Shown here: one piece after another, positions 23,445 to 32,354 of the stretch | Layout: the number at the start of each line of letters is the position of its first letter | Numbering within the stretch: position 1 is the first letter of the stretch | Assembly: GCF_037963835.1 (NCBI RefSeq) | Contig: NZ_CP150145.1 | Location: 248,001-312,000 of the forward strand | DNA from: Paenibacillus sp. FSL H8-0332 | GTDB lineage: Bacteria > Bacillota > Bacilli > Paenibacillales > Paenibacillaceae | Direction: 5' to 3' | DNA: 64,000 nt | Program-made: the position numbers and the translations under genes | Notes under the pieces: model-generated | What the model was told of the DNA's origin: nothing | The model's input: only the letters and a program-made list of their open reading frames with translations | Database searches by the model: none

Positions 23445-24598
23445 GGTCCCTGCGAAGAGGAATCGCCTCTCTTAGCTCACTACTGCTGCTGCTGAGCCTA
23501 GGACTCACTGGCTGCTGGAATTATGCCGAGGTGGATGATATGGCGATTGTAGCCGGAGTGGCCATTGATAAGAATGAGGATGGGAAGCTGCTGCTTACAG
23601 CAGAGATTGTGGATACAGGAGGGTCGGCAAACAAGGCTCAGGCGGGCTACAAGATGGTCAGCCTCAGCGGAAATACGATGTTTGAAATCGTCCGCAATCT
23701 GATCTCTATAACGGGCAAGAAGCTGTTCTGGAGCCATGCCAAGGCGATTATTTTCAGTGAGGAGGCAGCCAAGGAGGGGCTGATCCAAGTCATTGACTGG
23801 TACAGCCGGGATACGGAGACACGTTCAGATGTGTTCATCTTTGTGTCAGGAGAGAAGACGGCCCGCGAGGTTCTTAATCTGAACAGTACCACGGAAGCCA
23901 TCCTGTCCTTTGAATTGGCCCAGATGATGCGTGATGAGAAGTATACGAACATCGCCCCGACTGTGGAGATATGGGATTTCATTGATAAACTGGAGACTTC
24001 AGGGATCAATGCGACCGCACCAGTCATTCATATTCATCAAAAAAACGGTGAGCAGAGGGTAAGGGTGTCAGGTACCGCCGTATTCGTGAAGGACCGGATG
24101 GTGGGTAAACTGAGCGGCGATGAGACGAAGACGATGCTAGTGGTCAAAAATGTACTGCAGGGAGGGGTGCTGGCTGTGGATGATAAGCGGGGGAATCCGG
24201 CGTATTCCCTGGAGATTGTCTCCAGTCAAACCAAGCTGAAGCACAAAATGGTGGATGGCAAGCTCCAGATGCAGATCCGTACTGTAACCAAGACAGGGCT
24301 GGATGAGGTTATGACACCGGATGGATTCTTTAAAGATGAGACTGTTCAGGATATTGAGCACAGGGCCGCTGAGCGGCTGCAGGCAGATATTCTTACGTTA
24401 GTTCATAAGATGCAGCAGCAATACGATGCTGATATTTTTGGCTTTGGCGAGAGCCTGTACGAGAATCAGCCCAAGCTCTGGGCGGAGGTGAAGGATCATT
24501 GGCCTGAGGTCTTTGCCGGTCTTGAAGTGAACGTCCAGTCTAAGGTGACGATACAGAGCAGTGCCAAGACTTCGCGGGCCATCCGGCTGGGGGATTAA
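23441..24598 (+). CDS. Spore germination lipoprotein subunit C (Ger(x)C family)
   Basis: A 385-residue C subunit of the germinant receptor. It has a lipoprotein signal ending LGLTGCW and the family start CWNYAEVDDMAIVAGVAID. The middle (FWSHAKAIIFSEEAAKEG and DWYSRDTETRSDVFIFVS) and the C-terminal domain match Ger(x)C proteins. It is anchored outside the inner spore membrane and works with the A and B subunits. Its ATG overlaps the stop of the A gene by 4 bases, so translation is coupled. Upstream in-frame starts lie inside the A gene and are rejected. Confidence 0.95.
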   Translation: MRSLRRGIASLSSLLLLLSLGLTGCWNYAEVDDMAIVAGVAIDKNEDGKLLLTAEIVDTGGSANKAQAGYKMVSLSGNTMFEIVRNLISITGKKLFWSHAKAIIFSEEAAKEGLIQVIDWYSRDTETRSDVFIFVSGEKTAREVLNLNSTTEAILSFELAQMMRDEKYTNIAPTVEIWDFIDKLETSGINATAPVIHIHQKNGEQRVRVSGTAVFVKDRMVGKLSGDETKTMLVVKNVLQGGVLAVDDKRGNPAYSLEIVSSQTKLKHKMVDGKLQMQIRTVTKTGLDEVMTPDGFFKDETVQDIEHRAAERLQADILTLVHKMQQQYDADIFGFGESLYENQPKLWAEVKDHWPEVFAGLEVNVQSKVTIQSSAKTSRAIRLGD

Positions 24599-24600
24599 GT

Positions 24601-24804
24601 ATGTTCATTTACGTGATATTGATCTACGCATTGATAGCTGTAATTGATCCATGTGGGCTGCGGAAGAAGGGAATGAAGCGGGATTTCCTGGTCTGCTCCG
24701 CCCTGTACCTGATCTCCTTCGGGCTGGCCTTCGCACTGTCGATGCGCTGGGAGATTCCCAGTCCGTCCCCGCTGTTTGTGGATTGGGTGAAAAGGCTATA
24801 TTAA
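24601..24804 (+). CDS. Small membrane protein of the germination operon
   Basis: A 67-residue protein with two predicted membrane helices (about 1-16 and 29-47) separated by a short basic loop. It starts 2 bases after the Ger(x)C stop. Small two-helix proteins (the GerD2-like or D-subunit type) accompany some gerA-type operons and modulate receptor activity; whether this one belongs to that group cannot be decided from motifs, so no symbol is given. Position and spacing make it a real operon member. Confidence 0.75.
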   Translation: MFIYVILIYALIAVIDPCGLRKKGMKRDFLVCSALYLISFGLAFALSMRWEIPSPSPLFVDWVKRLY

Positions 24805-24831
24805 AGCGCGCCGCTGAAGGAGGAGGAGAGT

Positions 24832-25956
24832 GTGAGCAAAGAGACTATTCCGGCTGGACAGTCCATCAGCATCGCTATATTATTTGTCACCGGCGCTTCC
24901 CTGTTCCTGGGAACCTCCTCACAGTCCGGTAACAGCAGCTGGATTGCCCAACTGCTGGCGATTCTGCTGGCGCTTCCCCTTATGCTGATCTATGCAAGAC
25001 TCCATGTCCTGTTTCCAGGCAAGGATCTGTATGACATGCTGATTGAAGTGTTCGGCTCCGTCCTGGGACGGATGCTCTCTTGTCTGTATATCTGGTATGC
25101 TTTACATCTGGGAGCGCTGGTGCTGCGCAATTTCGGGGAGTTCAGCAAGACCGTGGCTTTAACCGCAACTCCGATGTTCGCACCCATGCTTATGATTGGA
25201 CTGCTCTGTATCTGGGTGGTCCACGCCGGCATCGAGGTGCTTGGAAGAAGCGCCAAATTCCTGCTGCTGTTCTCGCTGATTGTAATTGTGATTTTACAAC
25301 TACTCTCCGTACCCAAGTTTGAATACCATCATCTGAAGCCGCTACTCCATACCAGATTAGACCTTATTCTTGCAGATACAGCCGGATCGTTCACCTTCCC
25401 TTTTGCCGAGATTGTAGTCTTCCTTGGCGCGTTCAGCGCCATTCCGGCCAAGGGCTCTGCCAAGCGGGTGCTGGTCAGCAGCACACTGATTGCAGGGAGT
25501 ATCATTATTATGATTACGCTGCGCAACCTGCTGATTCTTGGCCCTGATATTCTGTCCGGTCTGTACTTCCCCTCTTACGTGGCGGTCAGCCGGATTAATA
25601 TCGGCGATTTCGTTACCCGGATCGAGGGCTCGGCGGCCATTGTATTTGTTACGGCGCTCTTCGTCAAGGTCAGTCTGTGCCTGTATGTAACCTGCAACGG
25701 GGTAGCGAAGGTATTCAAGCTGAGGAGCTACCGGTCTGTAGTGCTGCAGATGGGGCTGATTATGATCTATCTGTCGGATTTCATCTATTCCAATATTATG
25801 GAAATGGAGTATTTCGCGTATCACATCTATAAGGTGTATGCCCTTCCTTTCCAGGTGATTATCCCTGTACTGCTGTGGCTTACAGCCGAGCTTATCGCCC
25901 GCAAAAGGAGCAGCAGGCAGGAGGTTCCTCCTGAGCAGCAGCCGGAAGGTTCATAA
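24832..25956 (+). CDS. Spore germination permease subunit B (GerB family)
   Basis: A 374-residue GerXB protein with about ten membrane helices and the APC-transporter fold, thought to bind the germinant. It starts with the typical ETIPAGQSISIAILFVTGAS. The start codon is GTG at 24832 after a very strong aggaggagg ribosome binding site. The hydrophilic tail is short and rich in Gln and Glu. It closes the operon A-C-small-B, an order common in Paenibacillus, and a terminator follows at 25978. Confidence 0.94.
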   Translation: MSKETIPAGQSISIAILFVTGASLFLGTSSQSGNSSWIAQLLAILLALPLMLIYARLHVLFPGKDLYDMLIEVFGSVLGRMLSCLYIWYALHLGALVLRNFGEFSKTVALTATPMFAPMLMIGLLCIWVVHAGIEVLGRSAKFLLLFSLIVIVILQLLSVPKFEYHHLKPLLHTRLDLILADTAGSFTFPFAEIVVFLGAFSAIPAKGSAKRVLVSSTLIAGSIIIMITLRNLLILGPDILSGLYFPSYVAVSRINIGDFVTRIEGSAAIVFVTALFVKVSLCLYVTCNGVAKVFKLRSYRSVVLQMGLIMIYLSDFIYSNIMEMEYFAYHIYKVYALPFQVIIPVLLWLTAELIARKRSSRQEVPPEQQPEGS

Positions 25957-25977
25957 GCGTAGAAGTCTCATCTCCTC

Positions 25978-26006
25978 AGCCCCGCCCTGCGGGGCTGCCT
26001 TGTTTT
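25978..26006 (+). terminator. Terminator of the germination operon
   Basis: agccccgc-cct-gcggggct followed by gccttgtttt. Confidence 0.75.
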
Positions 26007-26032
26007 CAACCTGTGCTGAAGTTAGCTATAAT
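26004..26032 (+). promoter_or_regulatory. Promoter of the hydrolase-APH-DUF1697 cluster
   Basis: TTTCAA (26004-26009) and TATAAT (26027-26032) are 17 bases apart, starting at the T-run of the preceding terminator and about 50 bases before the next gene. Confidence 0.6.
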
Positions 26033-26083
26033 GAGAGGTAAGAGAGCATCTCATAGAACAGGTAGGAAAGGCGTGGATTAAAG

Positions 26084-26704
26084 ATGAGCGTATCCAGCAT
26101 TGTAATGTCCTCACATTGGGGCAGAGAGGTCAGACATAAGCTTATCGCCCAAGGCTCCAAGGTACTGGCTGTGGTGTTTCCGGGACAGAATTATTCCGCC
26201 GAGCGGCCGCTGCTGGATTATGCGGGCAAGCTGGCCCGGGAATACGGCTGTGACCTGCTGCTATTAGAATACGGCTACCAGGCTGCAAGAGTATCCTTCA
26301 AGCGCGAAGAGATTGATATTGTTGCCGAGGAATGCAAAATTGCGCTGGCTTCGCTTCCCGACTATGAACAGCTCCTGTTCATCAGCAAGAGTATGGGGAC
26401 GATTATTGCCGGTAAGGTGGCGTCGGAGCCTGGAATGGGGGAGAAGGTGTCGCAACTGTTTCTTACACCAGTTCCCGAGAGCCTTCCGTTCATCCGGCAG
26501 AGCCGGGGCAGTGTGATTTACGGCGGAAGTGACCCGATGTTCACCGGGCAGCATCCCGCCGAGCTTAGCAGCATGAAGCAGGTAAGGGTATACAGGATTG
26601 ACGATGCCAACCACGCTCTGGAAGTGGATAGCGTCAACGAATCGCTGGCTGTGCTGCTGGTTATTATTAATTTCTATCATGAGTTTTTCCGCGATTCACT
26701 ATAA
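26084..26704 (+). CDS. Alpha/beta hydrolase family protein
   Basis: A 206-residue small alpha/beta hydrolase. The nucleophile elbow reads FISKSMGT (a variant of GxSxG with Ser in place of the first Gly), an acidic residue lies in GGSDPMF, and the catalytic His is in DDANHALE. There is no signal peptide. The substrate is unknown. It is followed after 57 bases by an APH-type kinase and then a DUF1697 gene, all on one strand and probably cotranscribed. The ribosome binding site is poor. Confidence 0.8.
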   Translation: MSVSSIVMSSHWGREVRHKLIAQGSKVLAVVFPGQNYSAERPLLDYAGKLAREYGCDLLLLEYGYQAARVSFKREEIDIVAEECKIALASLPDYEQLLFISKSMGTIIAGKVASEPGMGEKVSQLFLTPVPESLPFIRQSRGSVIYGGSDPMFTGQHPAELSSMKQVRVYRIDDANHALEVDSVNESLAVLLVIINFYHEFFRDSL

Positions 26705-26761
26705 AAGGAGATGAGAGTATTTACTCGCGGATCAGTCTGGATTAGCCGGGAGGGCATTGAT

Positions 26762-27562
26762 ATGCAGGGGAAGGTAATCGGTCAAGGCAGAACGGCGGAA
26801 GTGCTGGAGTACGGGGAAGGAAAGATTCTTAAGCTGTACCGCGATGACGTTCCGGAAGAGTATGTGGACTTAGAATACCGTTTCAGTAAATGGGTCTATG
26901 AACAAGGTGTTGCTACTCCGCAGCCCCATGAGCGGGTAGTGGTAGAGGGCAGACCGGGAATTGTGTATCAGCAGATCGCCGGTCCTACCCTGTTACAGCA
27001 GATGAACCGGAAGCCGTGGCTGAACTTCAGCGGCTTCAAGCAGATGGCCGGCCTGCACTACAGTCTTCACCAGCTTGAGGGTATGGGCGAAGCTGGAGCG
27101 CAGAAAAAGCAGCTGGAACATCAGATCATAGCTGCACCCATGCTTGCGACAGAGGAGAAAACACAGATTCTGTCCCGGCTTGCAGAGCTGCCGGACGGGG
27201 AGAAGCTATGCCATGGCGATTTCCACCCGGACAATATCCTGATGGACGATAAGCTGTGGGTCATTGACTGGATGACCGGCGTCCGCGGCAATCCTGCAGC
27301 GGATGTTGCACGGTCGGTAATCATGTTCAGTATCGGGGCCTTGCCTGAGCGGGCTTCTATGTTCACTAAGGGGTTCCTGGGGTTTGCCAGGAAGCGGCTG
27401 ACCGCGCAATATGTCCGCAGTTATCTGAAGCTGTCAGGCATGGCGCTAGCTGATATTAACCCTTGGATACTACCGGTAGCGGCGGCACGGCTGGTAGAAG
27501 GCCTTCCGGTTCCCGAGAAGGAACTGCTGGTCCGCGAGATCCGTAGACATCTGAGAGCATAG
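26762..27562 (+). CDS. Phosphotransferase (APH) family protein
   Basis: A 266-residue protein-kinase-like fold of the aminoglycoside phosphotransferase/choline kinase superfamily. The catalytic loop HGDFHPDNIL (His151, Asp153) and the metal-binding Asp169 in VIDW are intact. The likely substrate is a small hydroxylated metabolite; antibiotic resistance should not be assumed. The start at 26762 has a gggaggg site; an earlier ATG at 26711 abuts its ribosome binding site and is less likely. Confidence 0.85.
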   Translation: MQGKVIGQGRTAEVLEYGEGKILKLYRDDVPEEYVDLEYRFSKWVYEQGVATPQPHERVVVEGRPGIVYQQIAGPTLLQQMNRKPWLNFSGFKQMAGLHYSLHQLEGMGEAGAQKKQLEHQIIAAPMLATEEKTQILSRLAELPDGEKLCHGDFHPDNILMDDKLWVIDWMTGVRGNPAADVARSVIMFSIGALPERASMFTKGFLGFARKRLTAQYVRSYLKLSGMALADINPWILPVAAARLVEGLPVPEKELLVREIRRHLRA

Positions 27563-27603
27563 CGCTGAGGGCAACAGACTGTATAGAGGAGGCGGAAGTG
27601 CAG

Positions 27604-28149
27604 ATGAATACATACATTGCCTTGCTGCGCGGCATTAATGTCGGCGGCAATAAAATCATTAAGATGCAAGCACTTACGGCGATGTTCGAAGCGCTTAAGT
27701 ATGGGAAGGTGCGGACCTATATTCAGAGCGGCAACGTTGTGTTCGAGAGTGAAGAGACCTCCGCTTCTCTGCTCGCCAGGACGATCAGCCAGCGGATTCA
27801 GGAGACCTTCGGCTTTGAGGTGCCGGTGATGATCCGTTCTCTGGAGGAGCTGGAGGCGGTCATTGCCGGCAATCCGTTCCCGCAGAGTGAACAGGAAGCC
27901 TACAAGCGTCTGTATGTCTCGTTCCTGGCAGCGGAGCCAGCCGCTGAGGCGCTGGAGAAGCTCCGCCCCTATGAGGATGGAACCGATAAGGTGCGGGTGA
28001 TCGGCAGGGAGCTGTATGCCTTCTATGAAGTGAGTGTAAGCGAGTCGCCGCTGTTCAAGGTGCCGTTCGACAAGCTGCTGGGAACGGCACTTACCGCGCG
28101 CAACTGGAACACCCTGAACAAGGTAGCAGCGCTGGCCCGTAAGCCGTAA
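27604..28149 (+). CDS. DUF1697 domain-containing protein
   Basis: A 181-residue DUF1697 protein. The family signature YIALLRGINVGGNKIIKM is at the very N-terminus, with TYIQSGNVVF and the C-terminal TARNWNTLNKVAALA; its length is normal. DUF1697 proteins are cytoplasmic and uncharacterised. The start at 27604 is favoured over the GTG at 27598 by the spacing to aggaggcgg. It is the last gene of the cluster, followed by a terminator and a hairpin repeat. Confidence 0.92.
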   Translation: MNTYIALLRGINVGGNKIIKMQALTAMFEALKYGKVRTYIQSGNVVFESEETSASLLARTISQRIQETFGFEVPVMIRSLEELEAVIAGNPFPQSEQEAYKRLYVSFLAAEPAAEALEKLRPYEDGTDKVRVIGRELYAFYEVSVSESPLFKVPFDKLLGTALTARNWNTLNKVAALARKP

Positions 28150-28169
28150 AGGAAGTAGCAACACTAATA

Positions 28170-28208
28170 AATACCCCACTTGGATGCATCTCCGAGTGGG
28201 GTATTTGT
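28170..28208 (+). terminator. Terminator after DUF1697 gene
   Basis: aataccccact pairs with agtggggtatt, followed by tgtct. Confidence 0.75.
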
Positions 28209-28210
28209 CT

Positions 28211-28309
28211 AAATATAAGAATTTATATGTTTCACACGATAACTTATCCTTCTATTTCTCGCTGAAACGGTACCGTCCTTTCAAAGGACGGCAATGCCGT
28301 TTCCACTTG
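28211..28309 (+). repeat. Post-terminator hairpin repeat, copy B
   Basis: A 99-bp copy of the element at 15178, almost identical to copy C at 50963. Compensated differences around the loop keep the nested hairpin intact. It again lies directly after a terminator in the same orientation. The remaining 110 bases to the next gene contain its promoter region and nothing else that I can support. Confidence 0.85.
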
Positions 28310-28420
28310 TGTCCTGTGCTTCCGGCACGTTCAGCAAACATTCAGCGGGCATTCATTACGGGTTAAGGTACGGATGCCATAATACACCTAAGAAATGAAC
28401 GAATCGGAGTGGATCAAACG

Positions 28421-30484
28421 ATGAAATTACTGAAGAGGCCGGGTACCGATGTTGTCCTGCTAATGATTATGCTGCTGGCAGCCGTCCTGTACGGATACGG
28501 AATCTGGAATGACCAATATGCTAATACGTACTATACAACCGCTGTAGGAAGCATGCTGCAGAGCTTTCATAACTTCTTCTTCGCTTCCCTGGATTCTGCA
28601 GGGTCAGTAACGGTGGATAAGCCGCCGGTCACCTTCTGGCTGCAGACCTTAAGCGCGCTGGTCTTCGGCCTGCATGGCTGGAGTGTCATCCTGCCGCAGG
28701 TGCTCAGCGGTGTAGGCTCGGTACTCTTAGTCTATCTGCTGGTGAAGCCAACCTTCGGACGGGCGGCGGCAAGGCTTGCAGCGCTCGTTATGGCCGCTAC
28801 TCCGGTAGCAGCGGCGGTAAGCCGCACGAACAATATTGATACGCTGCTGGTGTTCACACTGCTGCTGGCGGCATGGTTTCTCTTCCGAGGCACCCGGACC
28901 CACCGGCTGGGCAGCCTGCTGGCTGCCTTCGGGCTCATCGGTGTCGCTTTCAATGAGAAGATGCTGCAGGCTTATATGGTACTTCCGGCCTTTTATCTAT
29001 TCTATCTCCTGGCAGCCAAGGTGAACTGGAAAAAGAAAACCGGCACCCTTGCAGCCTGCACTGCCGTACTCCTGGCAGTGTCTCTATCCTGGGCGGTAAT
29101 TGTAGATTCCATTCCGGCGGATAAGAGGCCTTACATCGGTAGCAGTGGCACCAACTCTGTGCTGGGTTTGGCTTTTGGCTATAATGGTGTGTCCCGTCTG
29201 ACCGGTGACCGCAGCACTGGGGGAGCCGGAAGCGGCGGCTTCGGCGGTGGCGGCATGCCCGGAATGAACGGGGAAATGCCGGACTATAGCGGTGAATTCC
29301 CGGCCATGGATGGAGCTGGCGGACGGCGCGGAGAAGGAGAGAAAGGCGGATTCGGCGGGTTCGGAAGCCCGAACGGACGCGGTGGGGTGGGTGGTGGCGG
29401 CATGTTCAACACAGGCACTGCCGGTCCGCTGCGGCTGTTCCAGCAGGAGCTGTCCGGCCAGGCGAGCTGGCTGCTGCCGTTCGTGCTGTTTGGCAGCATC
29501 GGGATCTTGGCCAGCCTGCGCCGCAGGAGCTTCACCCGGCAGCATAAGGAAGCCCTGTTCTGGCTGGCCTGGCTGGTTCCGGTCATGGGATTCTTCAGCA
29601 TCGCCGGCTTCTTCCACCAGTATTACCTGATCATGATGGCTCCGCCGGTGGCGGCGCTGGCAGGTGCAGGCTGGTCTCGGCTCTGGAGCTACTATAAGGA
29701 GCGGAAGGCCTGGCTGTCCTGGCTGCTGCCCGCAGCCGTGCTGGCTACAACGGTGCTTGAGGTGTACATTATCCGTCCGTATGACGATACCATCGGCAGC
29801 GGCTGGTCCTACGGTATTTTGGCAGCAGGTCTTGCAATGACGGTACTGCTGGTGATACTGCGGCTGCTGAAGGCGGTACGCGATAAGTCTTCCTGGCTGC
29901 ATGCCGCAGCGGTAACGGGGTTGCTAGTGCTACTGATTGGCCCGCTCTATTGGGCGTTCACACCGATTGTCTATGGCAATAATAGCATGACGCCAGCAGC
30001 AGGACCTGATAGCGGCAGCTCCTTCAGAATGGGCGCAATGGGTGCAACGGGCAACATGCCTGACATACCCAACATGCCTAACATGGGCGGCATGGGGGGA
30101 AGGAATAACGCTGCTGGAATCAATGAGTCTCTGCTGACCTATCTCAAGGAGCATAATACCGGCGAGAAATATCTGTTCGCAGCGATGGATTATGGAACAG
30201 CAGGCCCGTATATCATCGACGAAGGAGAGCAGGTCGTCATCCTGAACGGCTTCAATGCGTCAGATACGCCTTATACCCCAGACACCCTGAAGGAGCTTGT
30301 AGAGAGCGGGCAGGTGAAGTACTTCCTGGTCACCAACGGCGGCATGGGCGGGATGCGGGGCGGCGGCAGTTCGGAGATTACGGAATGGATTACCGCGAAC
30401 GGGACGGAGGTTCCGGCCGCAGACTGGCAGGGAACGCAGAACAGCGGCAATGCCGGAACCTTGTACGAGATCACCCTGAACTGA
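28421..30484 (+). CDS. GT39-family membrane glycosyltransferase (YkcB/ArnT-like)
   Basis: A 687-residue polytopic glycosyltransferase of the PMT/ArnT (GT39, GT-C fold) family, which transfers a sugar from a polyprenyl-phosphate carrier to an acceptor outside the membrane. The first luminal loop carries the conserved acidic pattern (SLDSAGSVTVDKPPVTFWL) and is followed by SRTNNIDTLLVF. A Gly/Met-rich, low-complexity loop at residues 262-332 and a second Met/Pro/Gly-rich stretch near 525-555 interrupt the protein. The next gene is a YkcC-like GT2, which would make the lipid-linked sugar: the classic ykcB-ykcC pairing. The start is ATG 28421, with ggagtg upstream. Confidence 0.9.
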   Translation: MKLLKRPGTDVVLLMIMLLAAVLYGYGIWNDQYANTYYTTAVGSMLQSFHNFFFASLDSAGSVTVDKPPVTFWLQTLSALVFGLHGWSVILPQVLSGVGSVLLVYLLVKPTFGRAAARLAALVMAATPVAAAVSRTNNIDTLLVFTLLLAAWFLFRGTRTHRLGSLLAAFGLIGVAFNEKMLQAYMVLPAFYLFYLLAAKVNWKKKTGTLAACTAVLLAVSLSWAVIVDSIPADKRPYIGSSGTNSVLGLAFGYNGVSRLTGDRSTGGAGSGGFGGGGMPGMNGEMPDYSGEFPAMDGAGGRRGEGEKGGFGGFGSPNGRGGVGGGGMFNTGTAGPLRLFQQELSGQASWLLPFVLFGSIGILASLRRRSFTRQHKEALFWLAWLVPVMGFFSIAGFFHQYYLIMMAPPVAALAGAGWSRLWSYYKERKAWLSWLLPAAVLATTVLEVYIIRPYDDTIGSGWSYGILAAGLAMTVLLVILRLLKAVRDKSSWLHAAAVTGLLVLLIGPLYWAFTPIVYGNNSMTPAAGPDSGSSFRMGAMGATGNMPDIPNMPNMGGMGGRNNAAGINESLLTYLKEHNTGEKYLFAAMDYGTAGPYIIDEGEQVVILNGFNASDTPYTPDTLKELVESGQVKYFLVTNGGMGGMRGGGSSEITEWITANGTEVPAADWQGTQNSGNAGTLYEITLN

Positions 30485-30568
30485 CCTGCGGGAGCAGGGG
30501 ATCAGGAAGCGCGTATATCCGGTCGTGTGCCGGCGCGCTTCCTTACTACTTTTGAGGAGGAGCTGCCC

Positions 30569-31552
30569 ATGAGTGTTCAAGTGCGCTATTCCATTATAAT
30601 ACCGATGTTCAATGAAGAGCCTGTTATTCAGGAGACCTACCGGCGCATCAAAAAAGTAATGGGCATAACAGGCGAGCCCTACGAGCTGATCTTCGTCAAT
30701 GACGGCAGCACCGACAACTGCGCACAGATGATCGAGGAATACAGCTATTGGGATGAAAGTGTGAAGCTGATCGATCTGTCCCGCAATTTCGGGCATCAGG
30801 TTGCTATTACAGCAGGGATGGATTATGCGCTGGGCGATGCGGTTGTGATCATTGACGCGGATCTCCAGGACCCGCCCGAGCTGATTCCGGAGATGATTGC
30901 GGAGTGGAAGCAAGGCTACCAGGTCGTGTATGCCAAGCGGATCAAGCTGAACGGAGAGTCCCTGTTCAAAAAGTGGACGGCCAGCTTATTTTACCGGGTG
31001 CTGCGTTATTCGACAGATATCTCCATTCCGGTGGATACCGGCGATTTCCGCCTGATGGACCGCAGGGTCTGCGACGAGCTGAAGCGTCTGCCCGAGAAGA
31101 ACCGCTTCGTGCGCGGTCTGGTCAGCTGGGTCGGATTCCGCCAGAAGGCGATAGAATACGAGCGGGAGGAGCGGCTGGCCGGAGAGACCAAATATCCGTT
31201 CAGACGGATGCTGAAGCTGTCGCTGGACGGCATTACCTCCTTCTCTTATAAGCCGCTGAAGCTGGCGGGCGTGCTTGGAGCGCTGCTGTCCGCATCCGGT
31301 TTTCTGTACCTGATGTACGTACTGTATCTGGTGCTCTTTACAGACGCAGCCGTGAAGGGATGGGCATCGATGATCGGAATCACCTTGACCTTCAACGGGT
31401 TCGTACTGCTCATGCTGGGTATTCTCGGGGAGTATGTCGGACGGATCTATGATGAATCGAAGGGCCGTCCCCTCTACATCGTTCAGGAATTCTACAATGG
31501 CAGGCCGCAGCAGAGCGCACAGGAGCAGAGAGTCGCCAGTCTCAACAAATAA
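30569..31552 (+). CDS. GT2 family polyprenyl-phosphate glycosyltransferase (YkcC-like)
   Basis: A 327-residue GT-A glycosyltransferase of the DPM1/YkcC type: it moves a sugar from a nucleotide donor to undecaprenyl phosphate. Motifs are YSIIIPMFNEEPVI, FVNDGSTDN, the DxD-like DADLQDPPE and the GDFRLMDRRV loop. Two C-terminal membrane helices (about 232-295) anchor it. The start at 30569 follows a strong gaggagg ribosome binding site. Together with the GT39 gene 84 bases upstream it forms a two-step system for glycosylating a cell-envelope acceptor (inferred from known homologous pairs). Confidence 0.93.
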   Translation: MSVQVRYSIIIPMFNEEPVIQETYRRIKKVMGITGEPYELIFVNDGSTDNCAQMIEEYSYWDESVKLIDLSRNFGHQVAITAGMDYALGDAVVIIDADLQDPPELIPEMIAEWKQGYQVVYAKRIKLNGESLFKKWTASLFYRVLRYSTDISIPVDTGDFRLMDRRVCDELKRLPEKNRFVRGLVSWVGFRQKAIEYEREERLAGETKYPFRRMLKLSLDGITSFSYKPLKLAGVLGALLSASGFLYLMYVLYLVLFTDAAVKGWASMIGITLTFNGFVLLMLGILGEYVGRIYDESKGRPLYIVQEFYNGRPQQSAQEQRVASLNK

Positions 31553-31571
31553 CATTATTCCTTCTGCACAA

Positions 31572-31612
31572 AAAGAACCGCCTCTCCTCCAAAAGGAAAG
31601 GCGGTTCTTCTG
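31572..31612. terminator. Bidirectional terminator
   Basis: aagaaccgcct pairs with aggcggttctt; A-run before and T-rich after. It lies between the GT2 gene (+) and the flavoprotein gene (-). Confidence 0.8.
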
Positions 31613-31621
31613 TAGTATTTG

Positions 31622-32188
31622 CTAAGCCTTCAGCAAATCGTGATCGACATACCGTGCGCCGTTCAGCTCACTGATGATGTTGACGGCCACCTTGGCGCCG
31701 TCCCCGGCAGTGATAATCGCGTGAACACTCATTCCGGCCGCAGTTCCAGCAGCCCAGATTCCGTCGATGTTGGTTCTGCCTTCCGGTGTGGCGGCAATGA
31801 CCGTCTTGATTCTTGGCTCCGTGCCCTCCTTGGTTGTTACCCCGGCTGCGGCAGCCAGATCCGTCAGAACACCTGTCGCCAGCACAACATGCATAGCTTC
31901 ATAAGTAGCTCCGTTCTCCGTCCCGATGACGAAGCCCTCACCGCCTGATTCCAGCGAGGTGGCCTGTCCGGCAACCAGCTCGGCCCCGAACTTCACGGCC
32001 TGCTTATGTCCGGTTTCTACCAGATCAGGTCCGCCGATCTCGCTAATCCCGTAATAATTCTCATACCAGCCTCTGCGGGTCATACCTTTGTCGTTGTCAA
32101 TCAGCAGTGTTTTTTTGCCGGCCTTGGCAGCGAACAGGGCGGCGCTTGCACCGGCAGGACCGGCACCGATAATGGCGATTTCGTACAT
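31622..32188 (-). CDS. Small FAD-dependent oxidoreductase, thioredoxin-reductase-like, single domain
   Basis: A 188-residue flavoprotein with the FAD-binding GAGPAG at residues 8-13 and the C-terminal GIWAAGTAAG block typical of thioredoxin reductases. It is only about 60% of a normal thioredoxin reductase: the NADPH-binding domain and the CxxC active site are absent, with the two FAD half-domains joined directly. It is clearly not a frameshift remnant, because the reading frame is clean and both FAD blocks align. It probably works with a partner reductase or has another substrate (inference). The ribosome binding site is taggaggt. Confidence 0.85.
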   Translation of the reverse strand: MYEIAIIGAGPAGASAALFAAKAGKKTLLIDNDKGMTRRGWYENYYGISEIGGPDLVETGHKQAVKFGAELVAGQATSLESGGEGFVIGTENGATYEAMHVVLATGVLTDLAAAAGVTTKEGTEPRIKTVIAATPEGRTNIDGIWAAGTAAGMSVHAIITAGDGAKVAVNIISELNGARYVDHDLLKA

Positions 32189-32202
32189 GAGATAACCTCC
32201 TA

Positions 32203-32334
32203 AAAGTTTTGGTAGATACTCTTCATTGATTCACTTCGCAAAACTGGCTTCGAAAGCATGTGCTTAAGTTTTGATAGCATAAACCTCGTTGAATCACATC
32301 GCAAAACTCGCTTCGTTTCTGCTAACTATTATAT
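32203..32334. repeat. Tandem duplication upstream of the flavoprotein gene
   Basis: Two direct copies of about 60 bases lie head to tail. Each starts aagttttg(g/a)tag and carries ttga(t/a)tcac(t/a)tcgcaaaact(g/c)gcttcg. They occupy the region between the flavoprotein gene start (32188) and the kinase stop (32355), so they are in the likely promoter of the flavoprotein gene. Function unknown. Confidence 0.55.
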
Positions 32335-32354
32335 CGCTATTTACAGCTCATTGG

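Noticed and set aside
28211..28366. Short open frames through the hairpin repeats (also at 15151-15396)
   Set aside because: Both copies give similar peptides only because the repeat DNA is the same; no ribosome binding site precedes them.
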